A stretch of 64,000 bases of DNA. It comes from Candidatus Schekmanbacteria bacterium RIFCSPLOWO2_02_FULL_38_14. GTDB taxonomy: Bacteria > Schekmanbacteria > GWA2-38-11. Position numbers and translations under genes: made by a program. The DNA lies in assembly GCA_001790855.1 (NCBI GenBank), contig MGDH01000018.1:1-64000 (forward strand). The letters run 5' to 3'. Shown in pieces: positions 1 to 7,547 of this stretch. Under the pieces are notes generated by a model. It was not told the origin of the DNA. It ran no database searches and was given only the letters and a program-made list of their open reading frames with translations. Within the stretch, counting starts at the first letter, position 1. Each line of letters starts with the position of its first letter.

Positions 1-563
1 GCGGTTTTGTGTTCCTTTTCCTTTTCAGCAAACTTTTCATTGGTATTTTTAGTGACTCTGAAATACATCTTCCAAGTTCTTCAGACTGATTAAACCCTCT
101 GCTCCTCTTTTTTATCCAGTGAAGAGGAACAGGTATTAATACATCAGCTTTTAAAAATTCTGGTTCCCCCTTTATTCTTTTTATCATAATCTCAGACAAT
201 ATATCCTTAAGCTGTTCTTTTTTATTATATTTATAAATGTGTATTATTTCCTTTAAGGTTCCAGCATATTCTCCCAATCCCAAAATAGCGTCATATCTGA
301 TACGATTGCCTTTATTCTGACATTTACCGCATACAGGTTTCTCAATACCTTCTAAAGCATTTTTAGATACAAAGCCTCTCCCGCATTTTGCACAGAAAGG
401 CGGATTAATCTCTTTTATCTGATCCAGACAGGATTCACATATATACTTACTTCCGTCTCCTGATGTATCCTCTTTGCATACAAGGCAGAAAGGGGGATAA
501 AGGAAATCTGTAAAGGAAGACAATAAAGAGATTAAATATGAAAACATAAAACCTTGCTTCATT
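1..563 (-). CDS. comF: ComF-family phosphoribosyltransferase-like protein (3' end cut by the window)
   Basis: Read on the minus strand from an ATG at 561-563, this frame stays open to base 1, so the C-terminus lies outside the window. About 187 residues are visible. The N-terminal half has the ComF double zinc-finger pattern: CLVC and CESC, then CAKCG and CGKC. A segment ending ADVLIPVPLHW and the following RGFNQSEEL match the conserved start of the ComF phosphoribosyltransferase domain. The PRPP-binding loop itself is not in the window. ComF proteins are linked to DNA uptake in competent bacteria, but many non-competent bacteria carry one, so uptake is not implied. It is divergent from apgM, with about 150 bases between them. 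The family call is firm; the role is inferred. Confidence 0.85.
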
Positions 564-632
564 GAAAAAAACTATAAATTCAAATATCATATTTTCAAAT
601 AATAAAACAACGCCAAAATTACGTTTTGTTAT

Positions 633-661
633 TTGACATTAGATTTTCTAGTGTTTATATT
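633..661 (+). promoter_or_regulatory. Sigma-70-type promoter for apgM
   Basis: A perfect -35 TTGACA (633-638) is separated by 17 bases from TATATT (656-661). A GGAGG ribosome binding site follows at 701-705, ten bases before the apgM ATG. The hexamers and spacing are read directly; activity is inferred. Confidence 0.65.
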
Positions 662-715
662 TTGTAGCAAATAAAATGATTATCAGGTTAAAATAGGATA
701 GGAGGAATAAAAAGA

Positions 716-1921
716 ATGGTCCCATTTAATATAATGAAAAACCTTTCAACGCCAACTGATTCAAAAATACTGTTTATAGTCCTTGATGGATTAAGCGGGC
801 TTCCTGATGAAAAGAGAGGGAAAACAGAGCTTGAACAAGCCAACATACCAAACCTTGACTCCCTTGCAGCAGATTCAGTTTGCGGAATGTCAGTTCCTGT
901 TGCCCATGGAATTACTCCGGGAAGCGGTCCATCCCACCTCTCACTTTTTGGATATGACCCTCTAAAATACGAAGTCGGCAGAGGTATTCTTGAAGCGCTT
1001 GGAATAGACTTCCCCCTTGAGCCTTCTGATGTAGCCTTCAGAATAAATTTTGCAACAGTTGATGAAAACAATATTGTTACTGACAGAAGGGCTGGAAGGA
1101 TAAGCTCAGAAAAATGTAAGGAAATCTGCGAAGAACTTGATAAAATAAAAATAGAAGGGGTTGAAATTTTTGTAAGGGCTGTAAAGGAACACAGGGCTGC
1201 GATGATTCTGAGAGGAAAAGGGCTTGCAGGAAACATTGCAGACACTGACCCTCAAAGGATAGGACTTAAAGTAAAAAAAGTTATTGCCATTGACAGTGAA
1301 AGCAAGAAAACAGCAGCTCTTGCAGATGAATTTGTAGAAAGGGCAAAAGAGGTTTTAAAAAAACATTATCCTGCAAATATGCTTATGTTAAGAGGTGCGT
1401 CAAAGCACGAGGAATTTCCATCAATGCAGGAAATCTACAAATTAAATCCTGCAGCCATTGCTACTTACCCTATGTACAAGGGAATTGTAAGGCTTATTGG
1501 GATGAATGTCCTTGACGCAGGAGAAACTTATGAAACTGAAATAGAAACTCTTAAAAGCAATTTTTCTAAATATGACTTTTTCTATTTCCATTACAAAAAA
1601 ACCGACTCAACAGGCGAAGACGGAGACTTTGAAAGAAAAGTCAAAGCCCTTGAGGATTTTGACAAGAAACTTCCTGAGATTTTATCGCTGAACCCCGATG
1701 TGGTTGTCCTGACAGGAGACCACTCCACACCATCTGTGCTCAAAGCCCATAGCTGGCATTCTGTGCCTGTCCTGATTAACTCAAAATACTGCAGAAAAGA
1801 TGAAGTGAAAGTTTTTAATGAAACAGAATGTACAAAAGGCGGTCTTGGCACAATTCAGGCAACTGATATAATGCCTCTTGCTATGGCAAATGCGCTGAAG
1901 CTGCTGAAGTTTGGAGCGTAG
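716..1921 (+). CDS. apgM: 2,3-bisphosphoglycerate-independent phosphoglycerate mutase, archaeal type
   Basis: 401 residues, the usual length for the archaeal-type iPGAM of the alkaline phosphatase superfamily. It interconverts 3- and 2-phosphoglycerate in glycolysis and gluconeogenesis in the cytosol. The N-terminal metal-binding strand is ILFIVLDGL (about 18-26). The PGSGPSHLSLFGYDP segment (about 68-82) carries the catalytic serine region. The C-terminal metal site is TGDHSTPS followed by HSWHSVP. The ATG at 716 has a GGAGG site ten bases upstream; a second in-frame ATG at 734 would remove only six residues. It appears monocistronic, with a consensus promoter upstream. This form is typical of archaea but also occurs in deep-branching bacteria such as Nitrospirota and some delta-type lineages. 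Confidence 0.93.
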   Translation: MVPFNIMKNLSTPTDSKILFIVLDGLSGLPDEKRGKTELEQANIPNLDSLAADSVCGMSVPVAHGITPGSGPSHLSLFGYDPLKYEVGRGILEALGIDFPLEPSDVAFRINFATVDENNIVTDRRAGRISSEKCKEICEELDKIKIEGVEIFVRAVKEHRAAMILRGKGLAGNIADTDPQRIGLKVKKVIAIDSESKKTAALADEFVERAKEVLKKHYPANMLMLRGASKHEEFPSMQEIYKLNPAAIATYPMYKGIVRLIGMNVLDAGETYETEIETLKSNFSKYDFFYFHYKKTDSTGEDGDFERKVKALEDFDKKLPEILSLNPDVVVLTGDHSTPSVLKAHSWHSVPVLINSKYCRKDEVKVFNETECTKGGLGTIQATDIMPLAMANALKLLKFGA

Positions 1922-2080
1922 ATTATAGGGTCAAGTAGTAAACGATTTCGGTCAAAAAATTCTACTTATCTCTTACGGTTTCAACTCCCTATAATACCCC
2001 TCAAACCACTTCCGTTTGAATAAATCATTGACCTTTGGGTCAGAGAGTTTCTTGTAGAGGTCTATCTTGGTATTAAAACT

Positions 2081-2129
2081 TTAAAGGGGACGGTTCTCTT
2101 TATTAAGAAAAGAGAACCGTCCCCTTTAA
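2081..2129. repeat. Perfect 21-bp inverted repeat with a 7-base loop
   Basis: The left arm at 2081-2101 begins TTAAAGGGGACGG. Its exact reverse complement is at 2109-2129. The short loop makes a strong hairpin just before the G+C-rich gene. It could be a transposon end, a REP-like element or a terminator. Similar AGAACCGTCCCC palindromes are, from memory, dispersed repeats in environmental genomes. Confidence 0.8.
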
Positions 2130-2173
2130 CACGGGGCCGCGGGCGGGGTGGATGTTGATGTTGGATGTGGATC

Positions 2174-3136
2174 TCATGTCCCTTTTGCATCGATGGCAGC
2201 TTCAAGGGCTTTGACCTTCTTTTTGAGCCCGATTTTCGGGTTCAGCTCCATAGCTGCCAAATACTCTGCGAGTGCAGCCCTTACGTCGCCTCGTCTCTCC
2301 GCTATCTCGCCGAGGATACGGTGGGCGCTTGCCTTCGTGTTGGGGGACATCTTCTTTTCCAACGCCTTCCTGATCCACTCTTCAATCTCTGCGATCGCCT
2401 CAGCGCAGCAGTCGCCAGAAAGCTTGTTGTCAAGGCGAGATCGTGCCAGGTCGAAGAGCTGATATCCGTACTCGTCACTGAGTGCGCGCCGCATACTCGC
2501 GCGCCCCAGAGCTTCAGCATCGAGGAATTCACCGTCGTACGTGTAGCGGAAGATGTCCTCCGATTCACCATGCACAACGACGTGGCGCGATGCCTCATCG
2601 AACGTAATGCGTTTCGGCCAGACAACAGGGACGGATTGTTTCCACAGAATCACTGAGTCATGAAGATCCACAAGGAAAACGCTCTCGCCATCCTCTGGCC
2701 GCGGGGATTCGTGCGGAGCCGTTAGCGTGTGAAATGCGAGGTAGCGTCCATCTGCCGAGAGGGTTGGAAGTTCGACTGCAGCGCCAGCGCGATGCTGGAG
2801 GACGCACCTTTCTTCAGGGGTGAACACTCGCAGGCGACAACGCGGCCCAAGAAACTCGCTGGACGGCCCCCACTCATACACAGCGAAAACGCCTGCGTCG
2901 CAGATTGCCACGGTTTCCGGCCGAGAAAGCCCGTCCAACCGGCATACCTGCTTATCATGGTCGAATAAGAGCACCGCGTCGGTTGGATTGTTGCTGGACC
3001 AACTGCCGGCGTTGGAATCGTGAATCTGTCCGTGGGTGAGGAGCCACCGCTGATTCGGCGAGCAGATCCATCTGCCATGGAAGCCTATTGTGTCAATACT
3101 GAGCCACTCATCGTGCATTTCACCGATTTCGCTCAC
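2174..3136 (-). CDS. Uncharacterised protein with propeller-like N-terminus and TPR-like C-terminus (G+C-rich islet)
   Basis: 320 residues, no assigned function. A GTG start at 3136 is preceded by AAAGGAG. The first 200 residues contain short repeats such as SPNQRWLLTHG and LSADGRYLAFHT, which look like beta-propeller blades (WD40/PD40 type). The last 60 residues, from about AHRILGEIAERRGD to YLAAMELNP, form a TPR-like helical pair. There is no signal peptide or membrane segment. Base composition is visibly much richer in G+C than any neighbour, and codons favour C or G at third positions. The gene is flanked downstream by the 2081-2129 hairpin. Both facts suggest recent horizontal acquisition as a single-gene cargo. 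A role in protein interaction is only a guess. Confidence 0.75.
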   Translation of the reverse strand: MSEIGEMHDEWLSIDTIGFHGRWICSPNQRWLLTHGQIHDSNAGSWSSNNPTDAVLLFDHDKQVCRLDGLSRPETVAICDAGVFAVYEWGPSSEFLGPRCRLRVFTPEERCVLQHRAGAAVELPTLSADGRYLAFHTLTAPHESPRPEDGESVFLVDLHDSVILWKQSVPVVWPKRITFDEASRHVVVHGESEDIFRYTYDGEFLDAEALGRASMRRALSDEYGYQLFDLARSRLDNKLSGDCCAEAIAEIEEWIRKALEKKMSPNTKASAHRILGEIAERRGDVRAALAEYLAAMELNPKIGLKKKVKALEAAIDAKGT

Positions 3137-3278
3137 GGGTCCTCTCCTTTCGGAATATTAGTTGGTACAAACCCGTATTGTATCTCTCGCCACCGGAATC
3201 CCAAACTCCAAGGGCATCCAACATTTACTTTTAAACTTATTCTACAGCTAAAAACATTTTATATTGAAACAATTTAGT

Positions 3279-3407
3279 GTCAAGTTTTTCTCAGAGCACC
3301 ACAAAAGGCAGAATTACATCACCATATTCATGCTGCTTGAAAGACCCTCTTAAAATATCATCAGCAACCTACCAAATGAAGTTTGCTTTGTCCTGGAAGT
3401 TGTTCAT
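3279..3407 (-). pseudogene. hsdM: N-terminal remnant of a type I restriction methyltransferase (HsdM)
   Basis: From an ATG at 3405-3407 with a TAGGAG-like site upstream, the frame reads MNNFQDKANFIW, stop, VADDILRGSF, then YGDVILPFVVL, stop, EKLD. This matches the HsdM N-terminal domain, where intact proteins read IWSVADxLRG and YGxVILPxxVLRRLD. A TAG at 3369-3371 and a TGA at 3291-3293 break the frame, and homology ends near 3279. No downstream HsdM methylase motifs are present. It is a dead fragment of a restriction-modification locus, next to other defence debris. Confidence 0.75.
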
Positions 3408-3502
3408 AATTGATATTGACTCCTAAAACTAATAAATCGTAGGTTCAGGGTGTAATGTATTATTGCGTTTATAACCGGGATAGCACATTATCAAGAAGTT
3501 TT

Positions 3503-3592
3503 TTAAACCTTTGCGTAAGATATGTCTTTCAGTTTTCCTTCTCTTATGTCTTTATGCGGTGTTGTTACCTGCCACCATGACTGTAATGCCAT
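3503..3592 (-). pseudogene. N-terminal remnant resembling a DUF499 ATPase (defence-associated)
   Basis: A 29-codon frame starts at ATG 3590-3592, only five bases after the HepT stop, with GAGGAATAAGGG just upstream. It begins MALQSWWQVTTPHKDIREGKL. The pattern WxxVxTPHxDIxxG is the recognisable beginning of large DUF499-type ATP-binding proteins that accompany DUF1156 DNA methylases in anti-phage loci. Similarity ends after about 20 residues and a TAA follows at 3503-3505. It is probably a truncated former operon member that once followed mntA-hepT. The identification is from memory of the family start and rests on a short stretch. Confidence 0.55.
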
Positions 3593-3596
3593 GCCC

Positions 3597-3941
3597 TTAT
3601 TCCTCCATCTCGTCTAAGATTTTATGTATGATGGGTTTTATTTCTGGTAATCTTTCTTTAATGACTTTCCAGACAACTTCATAGTCTATACCAAAATAGA
3701 AATGAGTTATCTTATCTCTCATCTTTGCCATATCACTCCAGGGCACATCTTTGTATCTCTGCCTTATATGTTTTGGGATATTCTTTGTTGCCTCACCTAT
3801 TATTTCAATTTTTCTAACTACTGCACTTGAAGTTTTATCATCCTGTACAAATTTATCGAAATCTATGCCTTTTATAAATTCATCGATTCTCGCAATACAC
3901 TCCAGTATGTCCTTAATAAAAAGTTTATAGTCCCTTTTCAT
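3597..3941 (-). CDS. hepT: HepT-like ribonuclease toxin (DUF86)
   Basis: 114 residues, the normal length for HepT/DUF86 HEPN-fold toxins. The catalytic HEPN motif R-x4-H-x-Y is present as RDKITHFY, about residues 78-85. The surrounding sequence (KIEIIGEATKNIP, then WSDMAKMRDKITH) is typical of the family. HepT cleaves RNA and is silenced when its partner MntA AMPylates the tyrosine of this motif. Its start overlaps the mntA stop by four bases, so the two are translationally coupled. The pair sits between decayed restriction and DUF1156/DUF499 fragments, so it may be the surviving part of a larger defence island. All key residues are intact, so it is probably functional. Confidence 0.9.
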   Translation of the reverse strand: MKRDYKLFIKDILECIARIDEFIKGIDFDKFVQDDKTSSAVVRKIEIIGEATKNIPKHIRQRYKDVPWSDMAKMRDKITHFYFGIDYEVVWKVIKERLPEIKPIIHKILDEMEE

Positions 3942-4240
3942 ATATAAACAACCTCTTCTAAGATTATATCTTTCAATTCTGGTCTTATTCCCTCTTTCCT
4001 TACAAGATCCACTTTCTTCTTCAAAATCCTTGTGAGATATCTTTCAATTTCAATAAATTTGAGAAGGTCTGGAACTTCCTCAAACTCAACAAGAATATCT
4101 ATATCGCTTCTCTTTCTCTGCTCACCTCTGATGAAGGAACCAAATATCCCTATCTCTTTTACCTTGTATTTTTTATACAGTTCTTCTTTATGTTTTCTCA
4201 GTACTTCATTAATTTCTTTGATTGATTGCATTTTTATCAC
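3938..4240 (-). CDS. mntA: MntA-like nucleotidyltransferase antitoxin
   Basis: 100 residues of the minimal nucleotidyltransferase (MNT) fold. The active-site pattern GSFIRGE followed by SDIDILVEF (about residues 34-53) supplies the GS motif and the DxD metal ligands. In characterised pairs MntA transfers AMP groups from ATP to the tyrosine of HepT and so blocks the toxin. The gene precedes hepT with a four-base overlap, the standard MntA-HepT arrangement. MKKI-type leaders and membrane segments are absent, so it is cytosolic. Upstream lies the DUF1156-like remnant, not an obvious promoter. Confidence 0.88.
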   Translation of the reverse strand: MIKMQSIKEINEVLRKHKEELYKKYKVKEIGIFGSFIRGEQRKRSDIDILVEFEEVPDLLKFIEIERYLTRILKKKVDLVRKEGIRPELKDIILEEVVYI

Positions 4241-4304
4241 TCCCTGCTGCCTGTCTGCCGTGCTGGCACAGGCAGGTTAGCATCTATATTCTACATCATA
4301 ACCT

Positions 4305-4595
4305 TTACTTCCTCTCAAACAATTCTTCCTGTTTTTTGACTTCTGTTTTCTTTATTTCCTTCCCATAGCTTTCTTTCCCATATAGGAATCCCTGTATCAT
4401 TTGCTTTTCCTTATCTCCATCTGGCAGAACTTCAGAAATTGCCTGTGCAACCTACCAGAATGAATTGTTGCTTAAATTTCCAGTTCTAGCAAGAACCTCT
4501 GTAATTGCTTTTCTGTTATTCTGCTCCCAATAGAGAAGATAGGCATGGAGAACATCAATCATTGAGAACGGTACCTCAGCATGCACTTTGTTACC
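4305..4595 (-). pseudogene. C-terminal remnant resembling a DUF1156 DNA methylase, with an internal amber codon
   Basis: The minus frame reads through about 50 residues containing HAEVPFSMIDVLHAYLLYWE, then SNNSFW, TAG (4452-4454), VAQAISEVLPDGDKEKQ and so on to a TAA at 4305-4307. Upstream, another in-frame TAG lies at 4596-4598. From memory, the VDxLHxxLLxWE...FWxVAQALSEVLPxGDxEKQ pattern is the C-terminus of large DUF1156-type adenine DNA methylases of anti-phage loci, where glutamine or arginine follows the tryptophan. Only this tail survives. Its position just upstream of mntA-hepT and a DUF499-like fragment supports one ancestral defence operon. Confidence 0.6.
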
Positions 4596-4675
4596 CTAAG
4601 ATTATGAAATTTGTCAACAGGAAAGAAACTGATATTAGCTAAAAGATTTGAAGAATAAACAATCAATTAAATGAA

Positions 4676-4830
4676 CTACCCCGCAGCAGAGCTGCGAGGT
4701 ATCAAAGTCTCCCCTCCCTTGATGGGAGGGGACTAAGGGGAGGGTGAAAGGCAAACCAATCACCCCCACCCTAACCCTCCCCCATCAAGGGGGAGGAAAC
4801 TCTGGGAGACTCCGATGCAAAGCTTCGAGG
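4676..4830. repeat. Composite inverted repeat of C-rich and G-rich arms
   Basis: Outer arms AGTCTCC and GGAGACT enclose two smaller palindromes, one built on CTCCCTTGATGGGAG and one on CTCCCCCATCAAGGGGGAG. The arrangement is nested and non-coding. The stretch 4596-4841 otherwise holds no gene that I can see. It belongs to the dispersed palindrome families of this genome. Confidence 0.7.
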
Positions 4831-4841
4831 AATTCTTTGGT

Positions 4842-5315
4842 TCAATCCTTCTGATAGGGCAATTTGTGTATAATACAGAATCCCCTGTAAATCTGCTCAA
4901 GAAGAAACAGCCTTACCATTTCGTGGTTTATTATCATTGCCGAAAGAGAAAGTTTTTTATCAACCCTTTTTAATACCAGCGGATTAAGCCCGTAAGTTCC
5001 GCCTACAACAAATTCAATCTCTCTACCTGTTTCAATCATCTGCTTTTTCAAAATAGCGCTGAAAGCCTTTGAATCCATCATCTCCCCTTCTGAATCAAGA
5101 ACGATTTTAAAAGAAGAGTTTTTAAAAGATTTTATAATTTTAATGCTTTCCTCAAGCTTTGCCCTTTCAACATCAACATTCTTTGTATACTTTTGGCTTG
5201 CTATTTCAACAATCTCAAGCCTTGTGAATCTTTTTATCCTTTTGACAAAATCACTGATTCCCTCTCTAAGATAAGCCTGTTTGGTTTTGTCAACCCATAT
5301 TATTCTTATTGCCAT
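4842..5315 (-). CDS. rlmH: 23S rRNA (pseudouridine-1915 N3) methyltransferase RlmH
   Basis: 157 residues from the ATG at 5313-5315, matching the usual RlmH length of about 155. RlmH methylates pseudouridine 1915 in helix 69 of 23S rRNA on assembled ribosomes, using S-adenosylmethionine. The SPOUT knot region is clear: FVVGGTYGLNP, then LSLSAMIINHEMVRLFLLEQIYR and the family-typical end near HKLPYQKD. The frame is open to 5402, but the extra N-terminal residues come from the 5361-5448 repeat. The AAGGAG site seven to eight bases before 5315 decides the shorter start. The gene stands alone between repeats. Confidence 0.93.
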   Translation of the reverse strand: MAIRIIWVDKTKQAYLREGISDFVKRIKRFTRLEIVEIASQKYTKNVDVERAKLEESIKIIKSFKNSSFKIVLDSEGEMMDSKAFSAILKKQMIETGREIEFVVGGTYGLNPLVLKRVDKKLSLSAMIINHEMVRLFLLEQIYRGFCIIHKLPYQKD

Positions 5316-5360
5316 TAAATCCAACTCCTTTATAGACTGCTTAAAAAGGAGATAACGAGC

Positions 5361-5448
5361 GTCATTGCGAGGAGCGACAGCGACGTGGCAATCTCTAAAC
5401 AATTGTTTTAGATAAAACTGAGATTGCTTCGTTTCACTCGCAATGACA
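5361..5448. repeat. Dispersed TCATTGCGAG...CAATGAC palindromic repeat
   Basis: GTCATTGCGAGGAGCGAC opens the element and CACTCGCAATGAC closes it in inverted orientation. The internal GTGGCAATCTC and GAGATTGC are further inverted arms. Copies or half copies recur near 21686, 40433, 43982 and 62715. This motif is a widespread bacterial repeat family. Part of it is read as a spurious N-terminal extension of rlmH. Confidence 0.85.
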
Positions 5449-5493
5449 GTAAAATGGGCTTATCAACAATTTGTTACAACCTATTCTTTTCAT

Positions 5494-7053
5494 TTATTGC
5501 AATTCCGCGGTGTAACTGTATGGAACCCCGTATCTAAAATTTTTAGGTCCCTTGGACAGAACAGTAGTGACAAGATATACCTCAGTGTATGTTGTTCCGA
5601 ATCCGCTTATCTGGACTGAACCCTGTTGGTTTGAATCAAGAATTATCTCTTCTACCTCAGGAGCCCCAAGAGAATCTATTTTCACAACAACAGCCCCCCA
5701 TTTGACATTAACAAAATTATATCTCTTCTTCCCTGCAAAGCCTATATTCAAAGTCTCACCGCTTCCGCCTGAAAATTTTATGTAGTTTGCCCCAAGATAA
5801 CTTGGAGGATTAGGAAAAAACGTTGATGATATCGGGTCAATTGATTCGCTGACAGAATAGGTTTCGTGCACCATCATATCACTTACAGGACCATAATGCT
5901 CACCCTCCTTGTAAGATTTGCTCATTGTCACATTCCTTGCAGAAAAATCCTTAAAAGCCTTGCTCAGGTTAGTGTCATTGTTTTTAAAAAATATTTTATT
6001 AGCATCAAGGGCTGAATATTTTTTACAAAGCTCCCAGATATCCTTGAATATTCCGCTTCCACCATAGTATTCAGATAAATATTTTACCCAGATTACATCC
6101 CCGTATTCACGCAACATGCCTTTTTTTGTAAGCGATTTTCCAGGAAATTCTCCCCAGCCATCTTCTGCAAGATACTGGTAATAGTCATTAACATAATCAA
6201 AAACCTCATCCTCCATCCACGTTGCCGTTGCTTCCTGCCACCATACAGCCGTAGCCATGTTATATGCATACTGAATAGTATGGTTGAACTCATGGGCAGC
6301 AGTCACCTTCATAGCCCCTATTTCATCTCCCTCAGAGTCATCATTTATAGTATTCGGCATAAGGTTATTCACAAGAATATAAGGCGTGTCGTCTGAATAG
6401 ATAGTTGTATAAGCATAGTTCCCTTTCCCGAGGGAAAGCCTCTTGCTGTCAGAAGTATTTGCTATGTAAATATCTATTTTATACTGACCTGAGCTTTTTG
6501 GTTTTTTCAGTTCCATTTCGTTAACTTCCTTATTCCAAGATTCCTCAAGATATTCTCCCCATTTTTCAACAAGGTCAGGAATATCATCATTATCATCATC
6601 AGCAGGGTTAACACCCTTTCCTGTTGCTGAATTGTATGCCTCATCTCCCCATCTGATTACAAAATTACTTGTAGCATAATAATTGGGCGCTTCCTTAAAA
6701 GTATTGCTTCTGCTAATCTTATACGATTTTCTATAGCTTCTTTTCAAAGGTTCGGGCTGTTTCTCAAATAGGTATTCCATAATCATTTTTCTGTTTTCAT
6801 CACTGAAAGAATTTATATTTTTCCTGATTTCGCTGATTACAGGAGTAGCACACCTCCGGACCCTTTTATCCTCTGTCATTCTGAAAGTAAAAACAGTGCT
6901 CTCAGGTTCAGCTCCCACTACTGAAAAAAATTCATTTAAGAGAAGAGTATTTCTTTCAATCAAGCCGCCTTTATAGACTGCGTGATTGTCAGCAAAAGAG
7001 GAGTTTTCAAGGAAAGCAATTACCAATAAAACCACAAAAAAATATTTTTTCAT
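5494..7053 (-). CDS. Secreted zinc metalloprotease (MXAN_6640-like)
   Basis: 519 residues with a signal peptide (KKYFFVVLLVIAFLENSSFA). The zinc-protease motif HEFNH (HExxH) lies in VTAAHEFNHTIQYAYN, followed by WWQEATATWMEDEVFD, whose glutamates are candidates for the third zinc ligand. Then come YGDVIWVKYLSEYYGG and a C-terminal beta-rich region of about 130 residues. The order of motifs resembles MXAN_6640-type putative metalloproteases of myxobacteria and related environmental bacteria. The protein probably acts in the periplasm or outside the cell. Substrates are unknown. A DDDNDDIPD stretch (about residue 152) looks like a calcium-binding loop. It ends well before the rlmH repeat and is followed upstream by hspR. 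Confidence 0.8.
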   Translation of the reverse strand: MKKYFFVVLLVIAFLENSSFADNHAVYKGGLIERNTLLLNEFFSVVGAEPESTVFTFRMTEDKRVRRCATPVISEIRKNINSFSDENRKMIMEYLFEKQPEPLKRSYRKSYKISRSNTFKEAPNYYATSNFVIRWGDEAYNSATGKGVNPADDDNDDIPDLVEKWGEYLEESWNKEVNEMELKKPKSSGQYKIDIYIANTSDSKRLSLGKGNYAYTTIYSDDTPYILVNNLMPNTINDDSEGDEIGAMKVTAAHEFNHTIQYAYNMATAVWWQEATATWMEDEVFDYVNDYYQYLAEDGWGEFPGKSLTKKGMLREYGDVIWVKYLSEYYGGSGIFKDIWELCKKYSALDANKIFFKNNDTNLSKAFKDFSARNVTMSKSYKEGEHYGPVSDMMVHETYSVSESIDPISSTFFPNPPSYLGANYIKFSGGSGETLNIGFAGKKRYNFVNVKWGAVVVKIDSLGAPEVEEIILDSNQQGSVQISGFGTTYTEVYLVTTVLSKGPKNFRYGVPYSYTAELQ

Positions 7054-7071
7054 TTTATTTTCAATTTATAA

Positions 7072-7461
7072 TTATTTATTATCATTTTTAATCCTTGTTA
7101 TTTCTCTTCCTGAAACCTTTACCAGCGCTTCTCCACTTGTCTCCTTCCACTTTTTCACTTCATTGCTGAAACGCTCCAGAAAGCTTTTTAATAACTCATC
7201 CATCTGTGTCTGCATCTCCTCCATCTTTTCCCTCATCCGCATAATTATCTCAACTCCTGCCAGATTTACTCCCAAATCCTGAGTCAACCTCTGAATCATC
7301 TCTACCTTTCTTACATCATCATCTGAATAAAGCCTGGTGTTTCCGCCAGTTCTTTTTGGAGAAATCAAACCTTCTCTCTCATAAAGCCTTAAGGTCTGGG
7401 GATGGACATCAAGCATTTCAGACACTACCCCAATAGAGTAATATCCTTTTTTCTTTGCCAT
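7072..7461 (-). CDS. hspR: MerR-family regulator, HspR-like
   Basis: 129 residues. The N-terminal winged helix is that of HspR: YSIGVVSEMLDVHPQTLRLYEREGL, then SPKRTGGNTRLYSDDDV. A coiled-coil dimerisation helix rich in E, M and K (about residues 85-115) follows. HspR represses heat-shock chaperone genes (dnaK, clpB, lon) by binding HAIR-type inverted repeats. Here no dnaK, dnaJ or grpE is adjacent, so it would act at a distance. The ATG at 7461 is preceded by an AGGAGAAGG-type site. The gene lies 18 bases upstream of the metalloprotease on the same strand; co-transcription is possible but the functional link is unclear. Confidence 0.85.
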   Translation of the reverse strand: MAKKKGYYSIGVVSEMLDVHPQTLRLYEREGLISPKRTGGNTRLYSDDDVRKVEMIQRLTQDLGVNLAGVEIIMRMREKMEEMQTQMDELLKSFLERFSNEVKKWKETSGEALVKVSGREITRIKNDNK

Positions 7462-7547
7462 ATTCCTTCTCCTCTCTGAACCCTTGCCTCAAAATGCTGG
7501 TTTTTTTGTTCCTCTGTTTTTTTTTCTGCTCTCTACCCTTAACCCTA

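Noticed and set aside
688-1245. 185-codon open frame on the minus strand opposite apgM
   Set aside because: It is antisense to a well-conserved gene and has no domain or ribosome site of its own.
2148-2656. Two plus-strand open frames inside the G+C-rich gene
   Set aside because: They are a by-product of high G+C third positions in the minus-strand gene, which has a better ribosome site and plausible domains.
3369-4454. TAG read as an amino acid (stop-codon recoding) in the defence fragments
   Set aside because: The HsdM fragment also has a TGA and lacks the rest of the gene, and the other genes in the window use normal stops.
5316-5402. N-terminal extension of rlmH
   Set aside because: It is encoded by a dispersed repeat, and AAGGAG sits directly ahead of the shorter ATG at 5313-5315.
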